Positions 28,336-40,900 of a DNA stretch of 64,000 bases are shown here, piece after piece. Both the position numbers and the translations under genes were made by a program. Under the pieces are notes generated by a model. It ran no database searches. It had not been told where the DNA came from and saw nothing but the letters and a program-made list of their open reading frames with translations. Origin of the DNA: Luidia sarsii (taxonomy: Eukaryota; Echinodermata; Asteroidea; Paxillosida; Luidiidae); the NCBI GenBank assembly GCA_949987565.1, contig OX465107.1:873001-937000 (forward strand). Reading direction: 5' to 3'. Positions within the stretch are counted from its first letter, which is position 1. The number at the start of each line of letters is the position of its first letter.

Positions 28336-28487
28336 TACCTGGGTACCTGTCTAAAACTGGAGCAACGATCTGTTTTGTTTATTGCACTTTATGTAAAAGT
28401 GGACAGCAGAGATGCAGGCAATGCCAGAGCCAGATGCCTTTGATTTGAAAAGGGTCTAGCTCACGGATCTTGAGTTTTTTATTCGGC

Positions 28488-28540
28488 CTTTAAGAAAGGT
28501 CCTGCTAGGAGCGAAACATAAGGCACCGCTAAAATGTTTG
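28488..28540 (+). repeat. R1 fragment
   Basis: CCTTTAAGAAAGGTCCTGCT, then AGGAGCGAAACATAAGGCAC, matches the R1 centre closely. The CAGTAAGCAGTTTGC tail is missing. Confidence 0.6.
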
Positions 28541-30036
28541 AGAATTGCATTTGGAATGGCAACTCTTGCAGGCACATTCAGGATAGCTTCCTTGAATTCT
28601 GCGTCGGGAGATAAGGGCATATATCAAAGCCTTCTGTGCCCCTTGTGGTTTCATCTTTGCATGGGATTGGCTGAGTCCTGCCTCAAAACATTCCCAGGTC
28701 TGTCTGGGAAGACCGGGTCTTGGTGAGAGGAGATGAGGATAATCAACAATTTTGCCGTCAGTCTCTGTCCATAAATGCCGCTGCCCTCCTGACATCCGGA
28801 CCCCTGTCTCCATTCTGCATTTTTTGTTCATCGGTTTGGGGATATTTCTGAGGAGGGACGGAAGAATGTTCACCGACTGTCTAATCACAGTCTAATCATG
28901 CGCAGATCATGAAGGAAGAACCAAAAAAAAAGCCAATCTGTTGAAAAGCTGGTGAATGTTTGCGTGCTATTCTCATCGTACCCTCATCACTCCACAGAGA
29001 TTTCTCTATTGCAGAAGGTCTGATGGGCTAGTTTACTCTACAAATGATAAGCCTCTCGACATTTATTGACTTTCCTTCTTCTTCTTTTAAGTGCACTGTA
29101 TGGGCTTTTGCCCTGGGGCTCAGATATTGGAAACTGCTTGTGGAAATAATCACACATGGTCCCAAAACAGCTGTGGCAGTCTGCCTTCCGCCTAAAAGAT
29201 AACCCATGTTTGTCCGACTGTTTTTTGTGTTTTTTTGCTTTTTAATCTTGCATAATGTTAGTAAAGGATTTGCTCATAGATAACAGAAAAATTGCATCTT
29301 TTCATCAAGAATTGTGCTGTTTTGTTCTAGGTGGTTTTGTTTTTACTCACATCTGCCAAAGTGTTTTTTTTCCAGATATCTTAGAGCTTCAAATTGTTAC
29401 TTTTTGGGGTCTTCACTTGTTATTGCAAGATCACAAACTGATTTGAGTTTTGTAAGAACTGCTCTCTACTCGCAGTGAATTGTTGGATAATTTTTTCCCG
29501 TTGGGTTCAAGAGTCAGTCACTGAGTGATAAGCTGATAGCAAGATGCGGACACTCAAATTGGCAACCACGCAACCAAATTACTTTCCAACTTTCCAACTA
29601 AAAATACCCATCGTATCCCCGAGCAGTTAAGACAACGGGTGAGGTTGTGGGAAATATTCCAGGGTCTGCAATGTCATGGCAACATTAAAGAGTCTTGAGA
29701 AGCAGTGGTGGCACATTGGCATGTGTGACCTAGGATGGTGTAATGAGGATTCTACTCCAAAAGTCCTTTTCAAATAAAAGATGTTGAAAGTCAAATTATT
29801 GTTGAAATGCTTTGAATGCAAAATCAATCTTAATTTTTTGGCATTTTCTTCAACAAATGTCTGTAAATATTGAAAATTTGGGGAATTTATAAGTGTGTCA
29901 GTGCACCGTGTGCATGACCTCAAACTTAAGAGCTGTTTTCCTCTTAAAGTGGTTTCCGTGACTCCGCTTTGTCTCGTCGTATTTCTGGCGTTGGATTTCA
30001 GTGTGGAATTTGTTTGGATATCATTGGAAAGCTAGT

Positions 30037-30090
30037 GAGGTACTCTTTGCAGTGGTGGGAAAATCTGAAAAACTTTGGACGAGAAGCCGT
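30037..30090 (+). repeat. Dispersed repeat pair member, copy 2
   Basis: GAGGTACTCTTTGCAGTGGT followed by GGGAAAATCT, and TTTGGACGAGAAGCC, matches 11908-11965 with a short internal deletion. Confidence 0.7.
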
Positions 30091-30577
30091 AGGCCTACCA
30101 GGTAACATTTCTGCTCGAGAATGGAGAGGAAGATGATGACACGGCTTGGCATTTGGACTCATTTGCTCATCTTCGGAGCAGATATTGGAAATCAGCCCTG
30201 CTGTTTGCAGCTGTTTTTTGTCTCTCCCAGCTAGTGTTGCTTCTCTTCCTTGTCACTGCCCTGTGGGGTTCATAAAAGATTGACAAATACCAAGCCCGGC
30301 TTTAACTTTTTCATATCTGATACAATTTTAATCGCATCATAATTACTTCATGGCAACTGCATTGTGTGGGAGGGAGGTGCAGAGAGAGAATGTGGGGATG
30401 AAGGTGGTGTGTGATGTTTGTGCCTTCAAAGGCCAGGCTGCAAAGGGACGATACCGTACATGACATGGAATCGGCCAGCATTGGTCAGTCACGAGGGTTT
30501 AGAGACAGCTAATGGACGTAGATTCCTAAAAGACATCTTTGGTTATCTGTAAATCAAACAAATATAGGGCTTGGCAA

Positions 30578-30635
30578 ATTCAGTCCAAGTAGGTTCTGCT
30601 AGGATCGAAACATCAGGCTATCTAAATTTGTCAAG
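30578..30635 (+). repeat. R1 fragment
   Basis: AGTAGGTTCTGCTAGGATCG followed by AAACATCAGGCTATCTAAAT matches the R1 centre. The tail is absent. Confidence 0.6.
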
Positions 30636-30699
30636 ACATGTTATGCTTAATATACAAAGGAAAAACTGACTGGGAACTATTGAACAAATTGAAAAATTG

Positions 30700-30775
30700 G
30701 CAAAGAAAACATTGACTGGATGGGGATTCCTGAGACCTCTTTGGGTCAGGAAGGCCACCATCTAAGAGCTGGAAA
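30700..30775. repeat. Rearranged SINE-1 fragment
   Basis: CAAAGAAAACATTGACTGGA and GGGATTCCTGAGACCTCTTTGGGTC match the inverse of the SINE-1 3' half, but the next part, AAGGCCACCATCTAAGAGCTGG, is the 5' flank in direct orientation. Head and tail are thus in opposite orientations, as if two partial copies joined or an inversion occurred inside one copy. Confidence 0.6.
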
Positions 30776-32937
30776 ACTCAGACGGAAAAGCACATTTTAC
30801 GCTTGCTCAAATAGACAATTAAAAAAAGGCATTGCAAGTACGTTATTTGTGAAGACTTCTCTCTGAATTAAACTGTCATGAATGAACCAGGGACTGGGGA
30901 TCCAAGCAGATGAGAAAGACAGGATTTTCTCTGGGTGAATAATTTCAGCCGTTTTGATCATATGCTTCACTTTAATGTGTCCTAGGTATGGATGAGAGAG
31001 CTGAGATACCTTGTAGCCAGGCAGATCTCTCTGCAGAATTGATTCTGTTTGGGGCTCTGGTGCTGGATAGATAGCATAGATAAAGCCAGCTCATCACTAA
31101 GACAAATGTTCATGCCAGGGAGAGAGACTGTGTTGAGAGCACCATCTTAATGCTAGGTCAGAGACTCAGATTACACTGTGGGACTTTCCCCAGGCATGAA
31201 GTTGTGTTTTCCAAACATTTTCGTGCCTTCTTTATTAAAGAATGAGCTGGTAAATCCAAGGAGGTATTTGGCGAGCTGGAGGAACAAAGTTCTCTAGGCG
31301 AGCTTAGAAACCACATGATGTGTAATTGTGAAAAGAATTGAGTGAGGCAAAATTAATGGCTAATTAAAAATAGATGTATCATTTTGTATCAACCACTGTA
31401 TGACTGGGTGGATTAACGGTACCAAAAATTATTAAGATATTCAGCATAAATAGGCTTCAATGTATGTCACAATGATGATGCAAAACATGATATCAGTGGA
31501 ATTGTCTTTGTGCCACTACCAATCAAGGGCCAGTATGTGTGATTGTCCATGGATACAGCAGCATTATACTAACCACATTTGCCTGTGATATTTATTCTTT
31601 TTTTTTTACCTTTGACCTCCTAATGTTTATTCATGTCCACCGTCAGCTGTGGCCCAGGAATATAACCGGGGAGAACCTTTCTCAGAGGCAGAATTCATTC
31701 TGCTTTTACTTATCCAAAAATGCTTCAAGATTCAATCGGTTACCAATGGATTTCCATGTTATGCTGTTGCCTTTGGATGGTACTCTGCAGTGGTTGGTTT
31801 TAAATCAGCATTTGTCGAGCACCACTTGGGTTATCTACAGGGAGGACAAATAAATAAATGCGATTATTTGGATCGCGATTTGAATCGGTAAGAATCGGTA
31901 ATTAGTAAGACTTTTCTAAATAATTGCATCAGGTTTTTTTGATCCCACAATGCACTACTCATCCTCTGACTGACAGGAAGTGCTGTGCTTGTTTATTGAC
32001 TGGCATGGGCCAGTCAATGCACCCACCATTTGACGACAACTGCTAACCACAAATGGCTTGCAATTTTTTGCATCATTTTTGGGGGCTGTGTGAAAAGGTG
32101 GGTCCATAGATGTCCTTGGCTGACACATACCTGGATCTCATTGATGGAACAAGAAGCTAGCCGATGCCTCAGGCATAGAGTCCATTCAGGACTTCATTAA
32201 CACTGACAGAAGGGGCTGGTCTATTTGCTGAGTTTCCGGCTCTCCTGTCCTTGCAAATGGCTTGGTAGACTATCAATTTCACCCGCAAGGAAGGCTCTTG
32301 GCATGCTGACCATTGTCTACATGTCCAGCCTGCTTGGGCTGGACACACTCATTAAGTTTATCCTGTAAAAACCGGCGTCTAATCTTACAGAGACAAATGG
32401 AGAGGTCAGTCTAGGCTAGTAATGACTAATGGGCTGAGGTGAGGGGTAGCTGTTCAGAGCCTCTTGCCAGAATCTCTCGCTTTTGTGTGAAATGGCTCTT
32501 TGCCGTTCCTGTTCTCTGTTCCTTCGCTGTATCCATGGCAATTAATCCTACGTCTCCGTCGCTAATGAGCAATCCCTGTGAAGGTAAGGGAGGCAGTCTG
32601 CCCTTGCTAACGCTGCCCCGTGGCTATTTGTCATGAACAAAAAATGATACATAAACTCCAGCTGATGAATTGGGGAAGCAATGAGAATGCAAGGCTGTCC
32701 GGTGCAGTCTTCTTAAAGCTAGATGGACATTGAAATGATCGCGGAAACGTTAGACCTCAAACTCTCGAATGAAGGCGGCAAGTGTCAGAGAATACATGGG
32801 AGCATTGAGATGAGTCATTGGTATTGACTGATGGGCAGTCTGCAGTAAACCAACCTCTCTTTTCAGCTCTTACATTCTGAACTTTATGAGCTTAGCAGAA
32901 CCATCAATCGCTGGGACAGCAGACAATTTCAAGAAAA

Positions 32938-33062
32938 GTTGCGTAAGTTACGCAACGTACAAATGTCGCATAAATCTTGCGCCTCAATGACTCTTTTCAG
33001 CAATATTTAGAAAAGGCAGCAAAATGTTGCGTAATTTACACAACAAAATGTTGCGTACGCAA
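32938..33062. promoter_or_regulatory. Cluster of TTGCGTAA-type palindromes, possible bZIP sites
   Basis: GTTGCGTAAGTTACGCAAC (32938-32956) is a perfect 19-bp palindrome. GTTGCGTAATTTACACAAC (33026-33044) differs at one pair, and TTGCGTACGCAA (33051-33062) is a perfect 12-bp palindrome. Known: C/EBP and PAR-bZIP factors bind TTGCGCAA/TTACGTAA-like dyads. Inferred: a possible intronic enhancer core, or alternatively decayed termini of a small transposon. Confidence 0.4.
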
Positions 33063-33117
33063 TATTTGAAAATTCATGAAACCAGCTGCTGGACCTTGCT
33101 CAAATGAAATGATGCTG

Positions 33118-33240
33118 CCTATGAGAAAGGTTCTGCCAGGATGGGAACTTCAATCCCTTTCAATTTGCAATGAGATCATTAAAAACAGTAAGCAGTTTTC
33201 AACTTTTCGACATATCTCTAGATTAAAAATTACAAACTGT
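33118..33240 (+). repeat. R1 copy
   Basis: ATGAGAAAGGTTCTGCCAGG, a decayed middle, then ACAGTAAGCAGTTTTCAAC and CATATCTCTAGATTAAAAAT follow the R1 order including its tail. Confidence 0.65.
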
Positions 33241-33989
33241 GAATTATGGTCTGGGGTGAACTTCAGAAGCCGTTAAGTAAACAAATGCTGTTGTCCTGCC
33301 TCATTAAGTATGCTCGTTAGCCATTTGATGTCAATTATTGTGTGACCCATGAGCAGGGGTGTAACTGCAGATGGTTCCAGCCCATTGGACACGGAGCGAG
33401 GCTGGAATTCTAATGAGCGGTTTCCCTGTAGCAGGACTAGTATAAAGGGCTTTTTATCTTAGTCAAATTCATTTTTATTGTAAATAATTACGAGATCGTT
33501 TTTGCTCAAACTTTGCTTAAAATAGCCATGAATTCTCACATATACACATGTTTTCATGTTGATTAATTTGTCCTTTTTGTTGAAATCTGTAAAAACAAAA
33601 TAGAGATTGTCATAATTTTTCCATAAAGCTTACAAAATTGCTTATCGCCAAGAAAATGAACACATATTCATGACCAACAGGCAATTTTGCTGGGTCATTC
33701 ATCATAGATCATTCTACAATTGAAACTGAATTCTTGTATAATAGGCTTTGACCTTTTGCTATTATGCCGGCCATTGTTAGCCCCCCCCCCCAACAAAAAA
33801 ACGAATTCTCGTCAAAACTGTCCATCACCGTGACTGAGTGCAGTGAGCATGTGAGCATCACAGTGCACACTCACTGCACATACAGTAAGATGCATTTGCT
33901 TTGTAGGGGGATGGATATACATGTATATGTTGGACGTCTGCTCATTGCTACGAGTTCATTGCAACAAAATGGGCCTCTTAATCTTTGAG

Positions 33990-34050
33990 ATTTGCATTTC
34001 TGTCTTTACTGTCAGTAAGCAGTTTGTAACATTGTTTGCATGTTACTCTT
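33990..34050 (+). repeat. R1 tail fragment
   Basis: TTTGAGATTTGCATTTCTGT, then ACTGTCAGTAAGCAGTTTGT and AACATTGTTTGCATGTTA match the R1 3' end only. Confidence 0.6.
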
Positions 34051-34544
34051 CCGTCAAAAATGGTCCCCTGCCCTGTGGTATTATTGTCAGGTATCCTTTA
34101 GCAAGTGCCTGAAAGCTAAGTGGCAATGACAGGGCCCTTTACGGGCACCAGACCACCTGGTGATGTACCAGCTTGCCTCAATCCTTGCTGATCAAAACAG
34201 AATGCAGCACAATCATGTGATAGGTCATATTTGAGTTGAGAAGGAATTTGAGAGGTTCACTCTCCAAAAACCAGATTGTTTGAAAACAATCAGTTGCCTT
34301 ATCTTCACTTTTCTTTGCTATTGTTACCCAAACAGTTCTATTAATAGTGATACATACATCACCTTTTGATAAATGAATACAATCCTTATTCTTAACCCAC
34401 CAAATTTATTACACTTTACCTTCGCAATGACGGCTCTTTCTCCTGTGATGTTGTTTTTTGGCCGTTTTGTTTTCCTACTCTTATCAGATGGCTGTTACAA
34501 AAGTGGCTAAATTAAAAAATGAACAAAAGTCGTTGCACGGGAAG

Positions 34545-34740
34545 TCCATCCTCATTCACGAAATGTTATTTTCATAATCATCAACTTGCGATTCGTTGTG
34601 GCTGTGACGCATTTCACGAAACAGGTCTCAAGACAGATCACAGTTGCGATGGATCGCAACGCCGCAATCATTCGTAATTCCCACGATGATTCGTAAGTTG
34701 AGAGGAGTTTGGTGAAATCGACCACATTTGTCAGATTTTG
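34545..34740. mobile_element. Divergent R2-like foldback repeat
   Basis: It contains ATTCACGAAATG, CAACTTGCGATTCG, GATGGATCGCAACGCCGCAA, ACGATGATTCGTAAGTTGAG and GGTGAAATCGACC. The alternating CGAT/ATCG motifs and the inverted AACTTGCGATT against CGTAAGTTG suggest a folded element related to R2, but the GCACAGAAACC core is absent. Confidence 0.4.
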
Positions 34741-35044
34741 AATTAAAGTAAGAATATTACGCACTGCAAAAAATTGACCCCAAACAGGCAGATCATGACT
34801 ATTCATAAGGTTTGATGTTGTACTTTGAGCCCTCACAAGATCTTTCTCAAAATCTGGATGGAGGTATTTCTGGAGGTACATGTATTTCTAAGGTTTGGAT
34901 GCAAAGATGTTCAATCTTCCTCGTAAATTCACTGGTAGCACAGATGTCTTTCTCTCAGACCAGGGGATGCTTCCCCTGCGTACTCAACTATGAGGCAGCC
35001 CATCTTATGCAATTGATGGACCATCTCAGGTGCTTGTCTCCTCA

Positions 35045-35285
35045 GGGGTCAGAATCATGCTTGAAAAAGGGTACAAGAACATGTATATGTGTACATGGAA
35101 ACAATATCACCTTAGCATACCTGTACATGTGAAAAGTGCTGTGTTGAGAATGTTTCCTTATTTTCGGGGTCAAAAGGGGTCAGAATCATGCTTGAAAAAA
35201 ATCTATATACTGTACACAAAAACAATATCACCTTAGCCAGTGCAAATGGCTGTGTATGATATATGTGATGTTTCCTTGCACATTA
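35045..35285 (+). repeat. 131-bp-offset direct duplication
   Basis: GGGGTCAGAATCATGCTTGA begins at 35045 and again at 35176. CAATATCACCTTAGC and ATGTTTCCTT follow in the same order in each copy. The copies differ by small indels and TACATGTA-type variation, so the duplication is not very recent. Confidence 0.8.
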
Positions 35286-36219
35286 CTGCATGTTACTTCA
35301 TGGACAAGGATACAGTGTTTTGAACTCTTGCCTATCCAATCTGTGACCCATGGAACCTCAACATAGCACATCCACCGTACCAAACCACATCTACAGTACT
35401 GAGCAAGTTATTGGCTGCCACCTCAGACTCAGATTATTCCAGGGAAAATCTCAGGCCTTATTTTCTGAGAATACTTGGAGATGGTGTCTCTGCCCACTGT
35501 GATTTGGAATTGAATATTATCTTTGCCCACTGTACCGCGACGAATAGGATGAGTGGCTGATGATTTTGATTAAAGATGGCTGATAGACTCCGATCTAGCG
35601 GACCTGAATTGAGAGGTTTTCCTGGAGGCCCAGAGATGGTACAGCTGAACGTGACCTAACAACGCACCACCACAATAACTGACAAGCAAGCATTCCAGCG
35701 CAGTCAATCAGCCTTTTATTGAAACACTTTCGCACTGAATAACCCCATGCTTGACTGAGCTGTCATTTTTATCTCCATTGTGCTCCCAAGAGGGTACAAG
35801 AAGATGAGGACATTTTCAGGAGCGACTGCCCTTGCCTTGGGGGAAGGTTTGTATCACGTCACCTGAAAGTTATTGTTGTACATCCACACTCACAAACAGG
35901 AGAAGGCTATCCCTGAATTATGCCCAAGACACTTGAGATATGACCGTTGAGGTTAACAGCGGTACGAGCCTAAGCCGGGTAAGAATTGAGTGTGGTTAGA
36001 TGGAACATGATGTCTTTTCCCTCCATGGGAAGAGCTCAGATCGAGGAGGGATTTGTGAAGTGGAGACTGATGGTCTGCAGGACTTTGATGTTAGATGAAG
36101 GGATGTTACCTGAGATTTGGGGTTTGGCAACAGTGAGAATGCAGTGAAGGTCAAGAACAAGACTGAAGGAGACTAGGAGAATGATATTGTCTTAGCTAAC
36201 CATTCAAGTGTTGTGATAG

Positions 36220-36462
36220 AGGCAGAGAGACAGAAACAGAGATGAGCAGAGAGGCAGAGAGACAGACAGAGAGGCAGAGAGACAGAGATGCTGAGAGGCT
36301 TAGAAGCAGAGACAGGCAGACAGAGAGGTACATAGAGAGAGAGAGGTGCATAGAGAAAGACATTTGTAGAAAGACAAACAGAGAGTCAAAGAGGCAGAGA
36401 GAGGAACAGAGAGAGAGAGAGACGCATAGAGGCAGAGAGAGGTAGAGAGAGAGAGAGATGGA
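36220..36462. repeat. AGAGGCAGAGAGACAGA purine-rich repeat
   Basis: GAGA tracts with CAGA and CATA steps run for about 240 bp on the + strand. Arg/Glu-rich and Ser/Leu-rich frames across it are artefacts. Confidence 0.9.
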
Positions 36463-36875
36463 GCAATTTCTTTTCTTTGCAAACCACTCAGGCATTGTGG
36501 CAGCAAACATGGCAGTGACATAACCTGCTCGCTCAAGTGCATTAGGGCACTTAAATGCATTTTGTGCCTGAATTTCATATGCATCATTTATGAGTCCAGG
36601 TACAGCCAGGGACTGGCCATGCTCATTATTCCTTGCACTGGCAGTGTCACCCTGTAGCCTGAAATAATCAAACATTTAACCCTCTCTCCTCAGGCTCCTG
36701 AGGCCATAATATGTCACCAACCTCTGTGGAATAACCATCAAGTTAGAATGCTGTGCTGGGACTCTTGCCCTTCATCCATTCAACTTGAAAAAGGCCTCCA
36801 ACGTTTTTATGATAAATTTCCAATTTGTATTACATATTTGAGCATTTAAAACGCAGAGATTAGGTAATTTTTTGG

Positions 36876-36975
36876 GAAGGCCACCATCTAAGGGCTGGAT
36901 GGCTCAGATGGTGAGAGCAGTGGTACGCAAAACCAGAGGTCTCAGGTTCAAGTCCCAGTCCAGTCAAAGTTTCTC
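36876..36975 (+). repeat. SINE-1 copy with the best-preserved tRNA-like head
   Basis: Bases 36893-36965 are 73 nt and almost fold as a tRNA. GGCTGGA pairs with TCCAGTC (one G-U), GCTC pairs with GAGC in the D arm, four of five anticodon-stem pairs form, and the loop ACGCAAA would place GCA as anticodon. The T-stem is largely unpaired around TTCAAGT, so it is not a functional tRNA gene. Box A (TGGCTCAGATGG) and box B (GGTTCAAGTCC) are intact enough for a pol III promoter. Confidence 0.8.
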
Positions 36976-37098
36976 AGGGCCATTCAAAAAATGTCTTGTA
37001 GTCTTCTTCTACTTAACTCTTCAGTCATATCCATTACAGATGGTTTTAGATGGATGCAAAAGCTAATACCCAGATTGTTAAGATCAGATCTTTCCCCC

Positions 37099-37487
37099 CT
37101 TTCTTCTCCTCCTCCTCCTACTCCTCCTCCTCCTCCTCCTTCTCCTTCTCCTTCTCTTCCTCTTCCTCTTCCTCTTCCTTTTCCTTTTCCTCTTCCTCTT
37201 CCTCTTCCTCTTCCTCTTCCTCTTCCTCTTCCTCTTCCTCTTCCTCTTCCTCTTCCTCTTCCTCTTCCTCTTTCTCTTTCTCTTTCTCTTTCTCTTCCTC
37301 TTCCTCTTCCTCTTCCTCTTCCTCTTCCTCTTCCTCTTCCTCTTCCTCTTCCTCTTCCTCTTCCTCTTCCTCTTCCTCTTCCTCTTCCTCTTCCTCTTCC
37401 TCTTCCTCTTCCTCTTCCTCTTCCTCTTCCTCTTCCTCTTCCTCTTCCTCTTCCTCTTCCTCTTCCTCTTCCTCCTCCTTCTCCCCC

Positions 37488-37537
<50 letters not shown>

Positions 37538-37661
37538 TTCCTCCTACTCTTCCTCCTCCTCTTCCTCCTCCTCCTCTTCCTTCTACTCTTCCTCCTCCTC
37601 CTCCTCCTCCTCCTCCTCCTCCTCCTCCTCCTCCTCCTCCTCCTCCTCCTCCTCCTCCTCC

Positions 37662-37693
<32 letters not shown>

Positions 37694-37817
37694 CTCCTCT
37701 TCCTCCTCCTCCTTCTCTTCCTCCTACTCTTCCTCCTCCTCCTCTTCCTCCTCCTCCTTCTCTTCCTCCTCCTCTTCCTCCTTCTCTTCCTCCTCCTCCT
37801 CCTCCTCCTCCTCCTCC

Positions 37818-37870
<53 letters not shown>

Positions 37871-37990
37871 CTCCTTCTCTTCCTCCTCCTCTTCCTCCTA
37901 CTCTTCCTCCTCCTCTTCCTCCTCCTCCTCCTCTTCCTTCTACTCTTCCTCCTCCTCCTCCTCCTCCTCCTCCTCCCCTCCTCCTCCTCC
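37099..37990. repeat. 890-bp homopyrimidine tract: TTCCTC hexamer block then TCC block
   Basis: From about 37155 to 37470 the hexamer TTCCTC repeats, with a CTTTCT patch near 37270-37295. From 37475 the unit becomes TCC, with an uninterrupted TCC run at about 37590-37673 and recurring TACTCTTCC interruptions. Almost every + strand base is a pyrimidine. The very long Pro/Leu, Ser and Arg/Lys frames are translations of the repeat. Confidence 0.97.
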
Positions 37991-40900
37991 CTGTACCGAG
38001 TTGCCAACATCACTGTTCTATCTTCTTGGACAAGCTGCACAATCAGGCGTGCATAAATGCTGCCATCAGATCACATGGCAGATGAGCTGCGCTCTAATCT
38101 ATTCCCAGCTGCACGTGATTGCATGCAAGGAGATGCTGCTCATTGTCCCTCTTCAGTCTTAGATGGAACGAAAGCAGGTCATGAGGCGTCAGGTTTTGAG
38201 AGAAAAAAAACAACTAGCCCATAGAATATGTGGATGAAGTCATCTTTTGCACTGGTGATGAAGTAGAAGAAAGGAAGAAGGAAAGACGCGTTGGCAATCT
38301 GATTAGTGGCCGTTTCATGTCAGAACATGTCACTATTCAAAAGTGAACAGAGGAGCCATGTGCTAATGGACTGTTGACTAGAATGGGTCAGAGTGTCCTC
38401 CCTTATGTCTCAGGGTTTTAGAAAACGGAGAAGAAATCTGGTATTTTGCACCCCAAGCCTCTCCGAGCCCATCTAGACAATGTGATGAAAACTGATGACG
38501 TACATTGGCTGATTATTCATTGGGGTATCTGCCATTACCATCTGATGGGACTGAGAGTGAGCCTCAGTGAGGGGTGTAGGCTGGTAATATGGACAGTCAC
38601 GTCTCACTCATAAGGGAACAGTTTGCTGCGTAGGCTGGGTCCCATGAAATGAGCCAGCGATTTGCCCACAGTCTGGGTGACTACATGTGGATGGGGGGTT
38701 GGAGAACGCCCTTGGGTGGCACTTTGTCCTTTAAAGGCTGCCACGCTAACTCCTGTCAGGATGAGAGAGGAGGAAGCTCAAGATGCTGGAACATTATTCT
38801 TCTTAATTTTCTAGGCATCTGAGTTCCTCCCCTCCGCCCCCTTCCCCACCCCAGCCCCCTAAGCAGGCTTCATTCAGCTGATTCCCGCCTCATGCAAATG
38901 ATAACTGACACTAAATGGCATTTGCAGATAATGCAGCCTGTCCGACAGCCATTGGAGACTGGCCAATTATGACCAGGATGGCATCTTTAGGCCTTCAGCG
39001 AGTACCAAGGTCTCCCTTGTTCCTTCTCCTCTCCCCCTCCTCTTCTTCCTCCCTCCTTCAGGGAAGGTCACTGTTTTTCTCCCAGGGGGCACTGAGAGAA
39101 GTGAGGGTTTTTATGCTTTTCATTCGTAAATTCTTTGGATATTAGTAGACACCTTGCAAAGTCTCCCTTCACTGACCGATGCCCCTGTCAAGTCTTGTCT
39201 GAAATCTTGTAAGAGAAAACCTTGAAGCTCTTGCCTGTGCCATCACAATGATGCTGAAGCCAGTGCCCAATATCACACAGCTCCTTAGACACAAATTTGC
39301 TCAAGCACAAAAAGTCAAGATACCAACTAAAACTTCACTTGAGTTTAAAACTGAGTAAAGAATAATGGTAAATAAACGATTTTTGCTACAGCTTTGCACC
39401 CCTTTACTGTTTCTGTTCCAAAGTGCAGTACTGTGAAATGTTCCAATAGCTTCTTCCCCCGGCACTGCTACGCTTTGGAACTCTCTACCTACATCCTGTT
39501 TTCCATCTTCGTACAAACTGGATATGTTCAAGAGGAATGTGAATAGATACCTTCATTCCCTTTGACTTTTCTTCTTCCATTTTTCCTGTATCCATCACCT
39601 TGAGTGGCCTTATAAGGCCTTGTGTTTGGCAATCTTTCATATAAAAAAAAAAAAATGGTAGGGGGGCCTATACAAGTCAAATAATTATATCACAAGCATT
39701 TGTGATAACATCACAATGTGGTGTTTGTAGACTTTGCAAGGAATACATGCCAAGCAGTGCTAAGAAGATGGTCACACTTGATTTCCACTCTATGAAATTG
39801 CGCCCTGGTTTTTACTATGGTTAAGTAATTTGGTGATTAAGTGGCTCTGATGAAATTGGCTTCTGATGTTTCTTAAATCACATGAAAGAGATGTCACATT
39901 AGTGAAGAAAGTGATTGAATAGAGAAAAAAAAAAGAGAGTAAATTTAGATAAACCTTGAGGGCCTCATCGGAGTGGAAGCGGGACTAGAATATGACTGAG
40001 AGGCGAAGTGAGAGACAAACACATTGATCTATTGAACAAGTGCGATCACTTGAGGACATATTAGAGCACCATTTCCTTCGTCGTACCCTCAGGCCATGAA
40101 TTTGAGGCAATGTTGTCTCCACCAGCTGAGTTTGGTTCCAGTTCTCAGTCAAACCTCCGACGGCTTCCTTCCGTCTCATCTTTCCTGTCCCCAAGAAATG
40201 CTCGCGTGAGTTGGTGTGCAGTACGTCTGCCTGTGCCCAGCAGGGACATTGCGCATTTTGTGATAGGGACGGCATAGGCTGGCTTCTTGGTGATTTGGCT
40301 ACTCGGTCAAGTGCCCCGGGGTTAGGCCATGTTGCAACGGCTTCAGCAAATAGTCCTCAAGTCTGGGGTCGGGCGGTCATGGAGGGGATAGAGAGGGAGA
40401 GAGAGAGCGGAGGAAAAGGACAGTCATGGATACCGTCCTCCTCGGGAAGCGGAGAGGGAGAGGGAGAGGGAGGGAGAGAGAGGGAGGAGAGGGAGGGAGA
40501 GAGGGAGGGAGAGGGAGAGGGAGGGAGAGGGAGAGGGAGGGAGAGGGAGAGGGAGAGGGAGAGGGAGGGGGGCGGGAGAGGGAGAGGGTGCTTTCTGGAG
40601 GAAACATCTTGGCTTCACCTCTCATCAAGACTTGCAGGCTGCTAGTCTTGTCGTCAAACACCTTCCGGGCGCTAAACATCCAGTGAATTTTGAGGGATCA
40701 CCTGTGTATTTATCTGGGCCGGGAGTATGGGACATTTGACGTGCCACCTTCCTCCCGAAATTGCAGAAAGGGAGGAAGAGGAAGTTTTATGAGGCGGCTT
40801 TGTTGAAGTCCTTGCCTGCAGCGAGAATCGCGACGTGTTTAGCCAGGCAGCTGAGATTAAAAGCCATCTTTGCATCATGCCCTAAAGGGAAAGTAACAAA

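Larger units (their letters stand above)
27669..36219. other. Mostly unique noncoding sequence
   Basis: Holds R1 fragments, one R2-like element, the TTGCGTAA cluster and the 35-kb duplication described separately. No frame was recognised as a protein. Confidence 0.5.

Noticed and set aside
36893..36965. Functional tRNA gene, anticodon GCA
   Set aside because: The T-stem does not pair and one anticodon-stem pair is lost; the same sequence recurs in other decayed copies, so it is a SINE head.
36991..38162. Long Pro/Leu, Ser-rich and Arg/Lys-rich frames over the pyrimidine tract
   Set aside because: All three follow from the TTCCTC and TCC repeats and overlap each other in different frames and strands.
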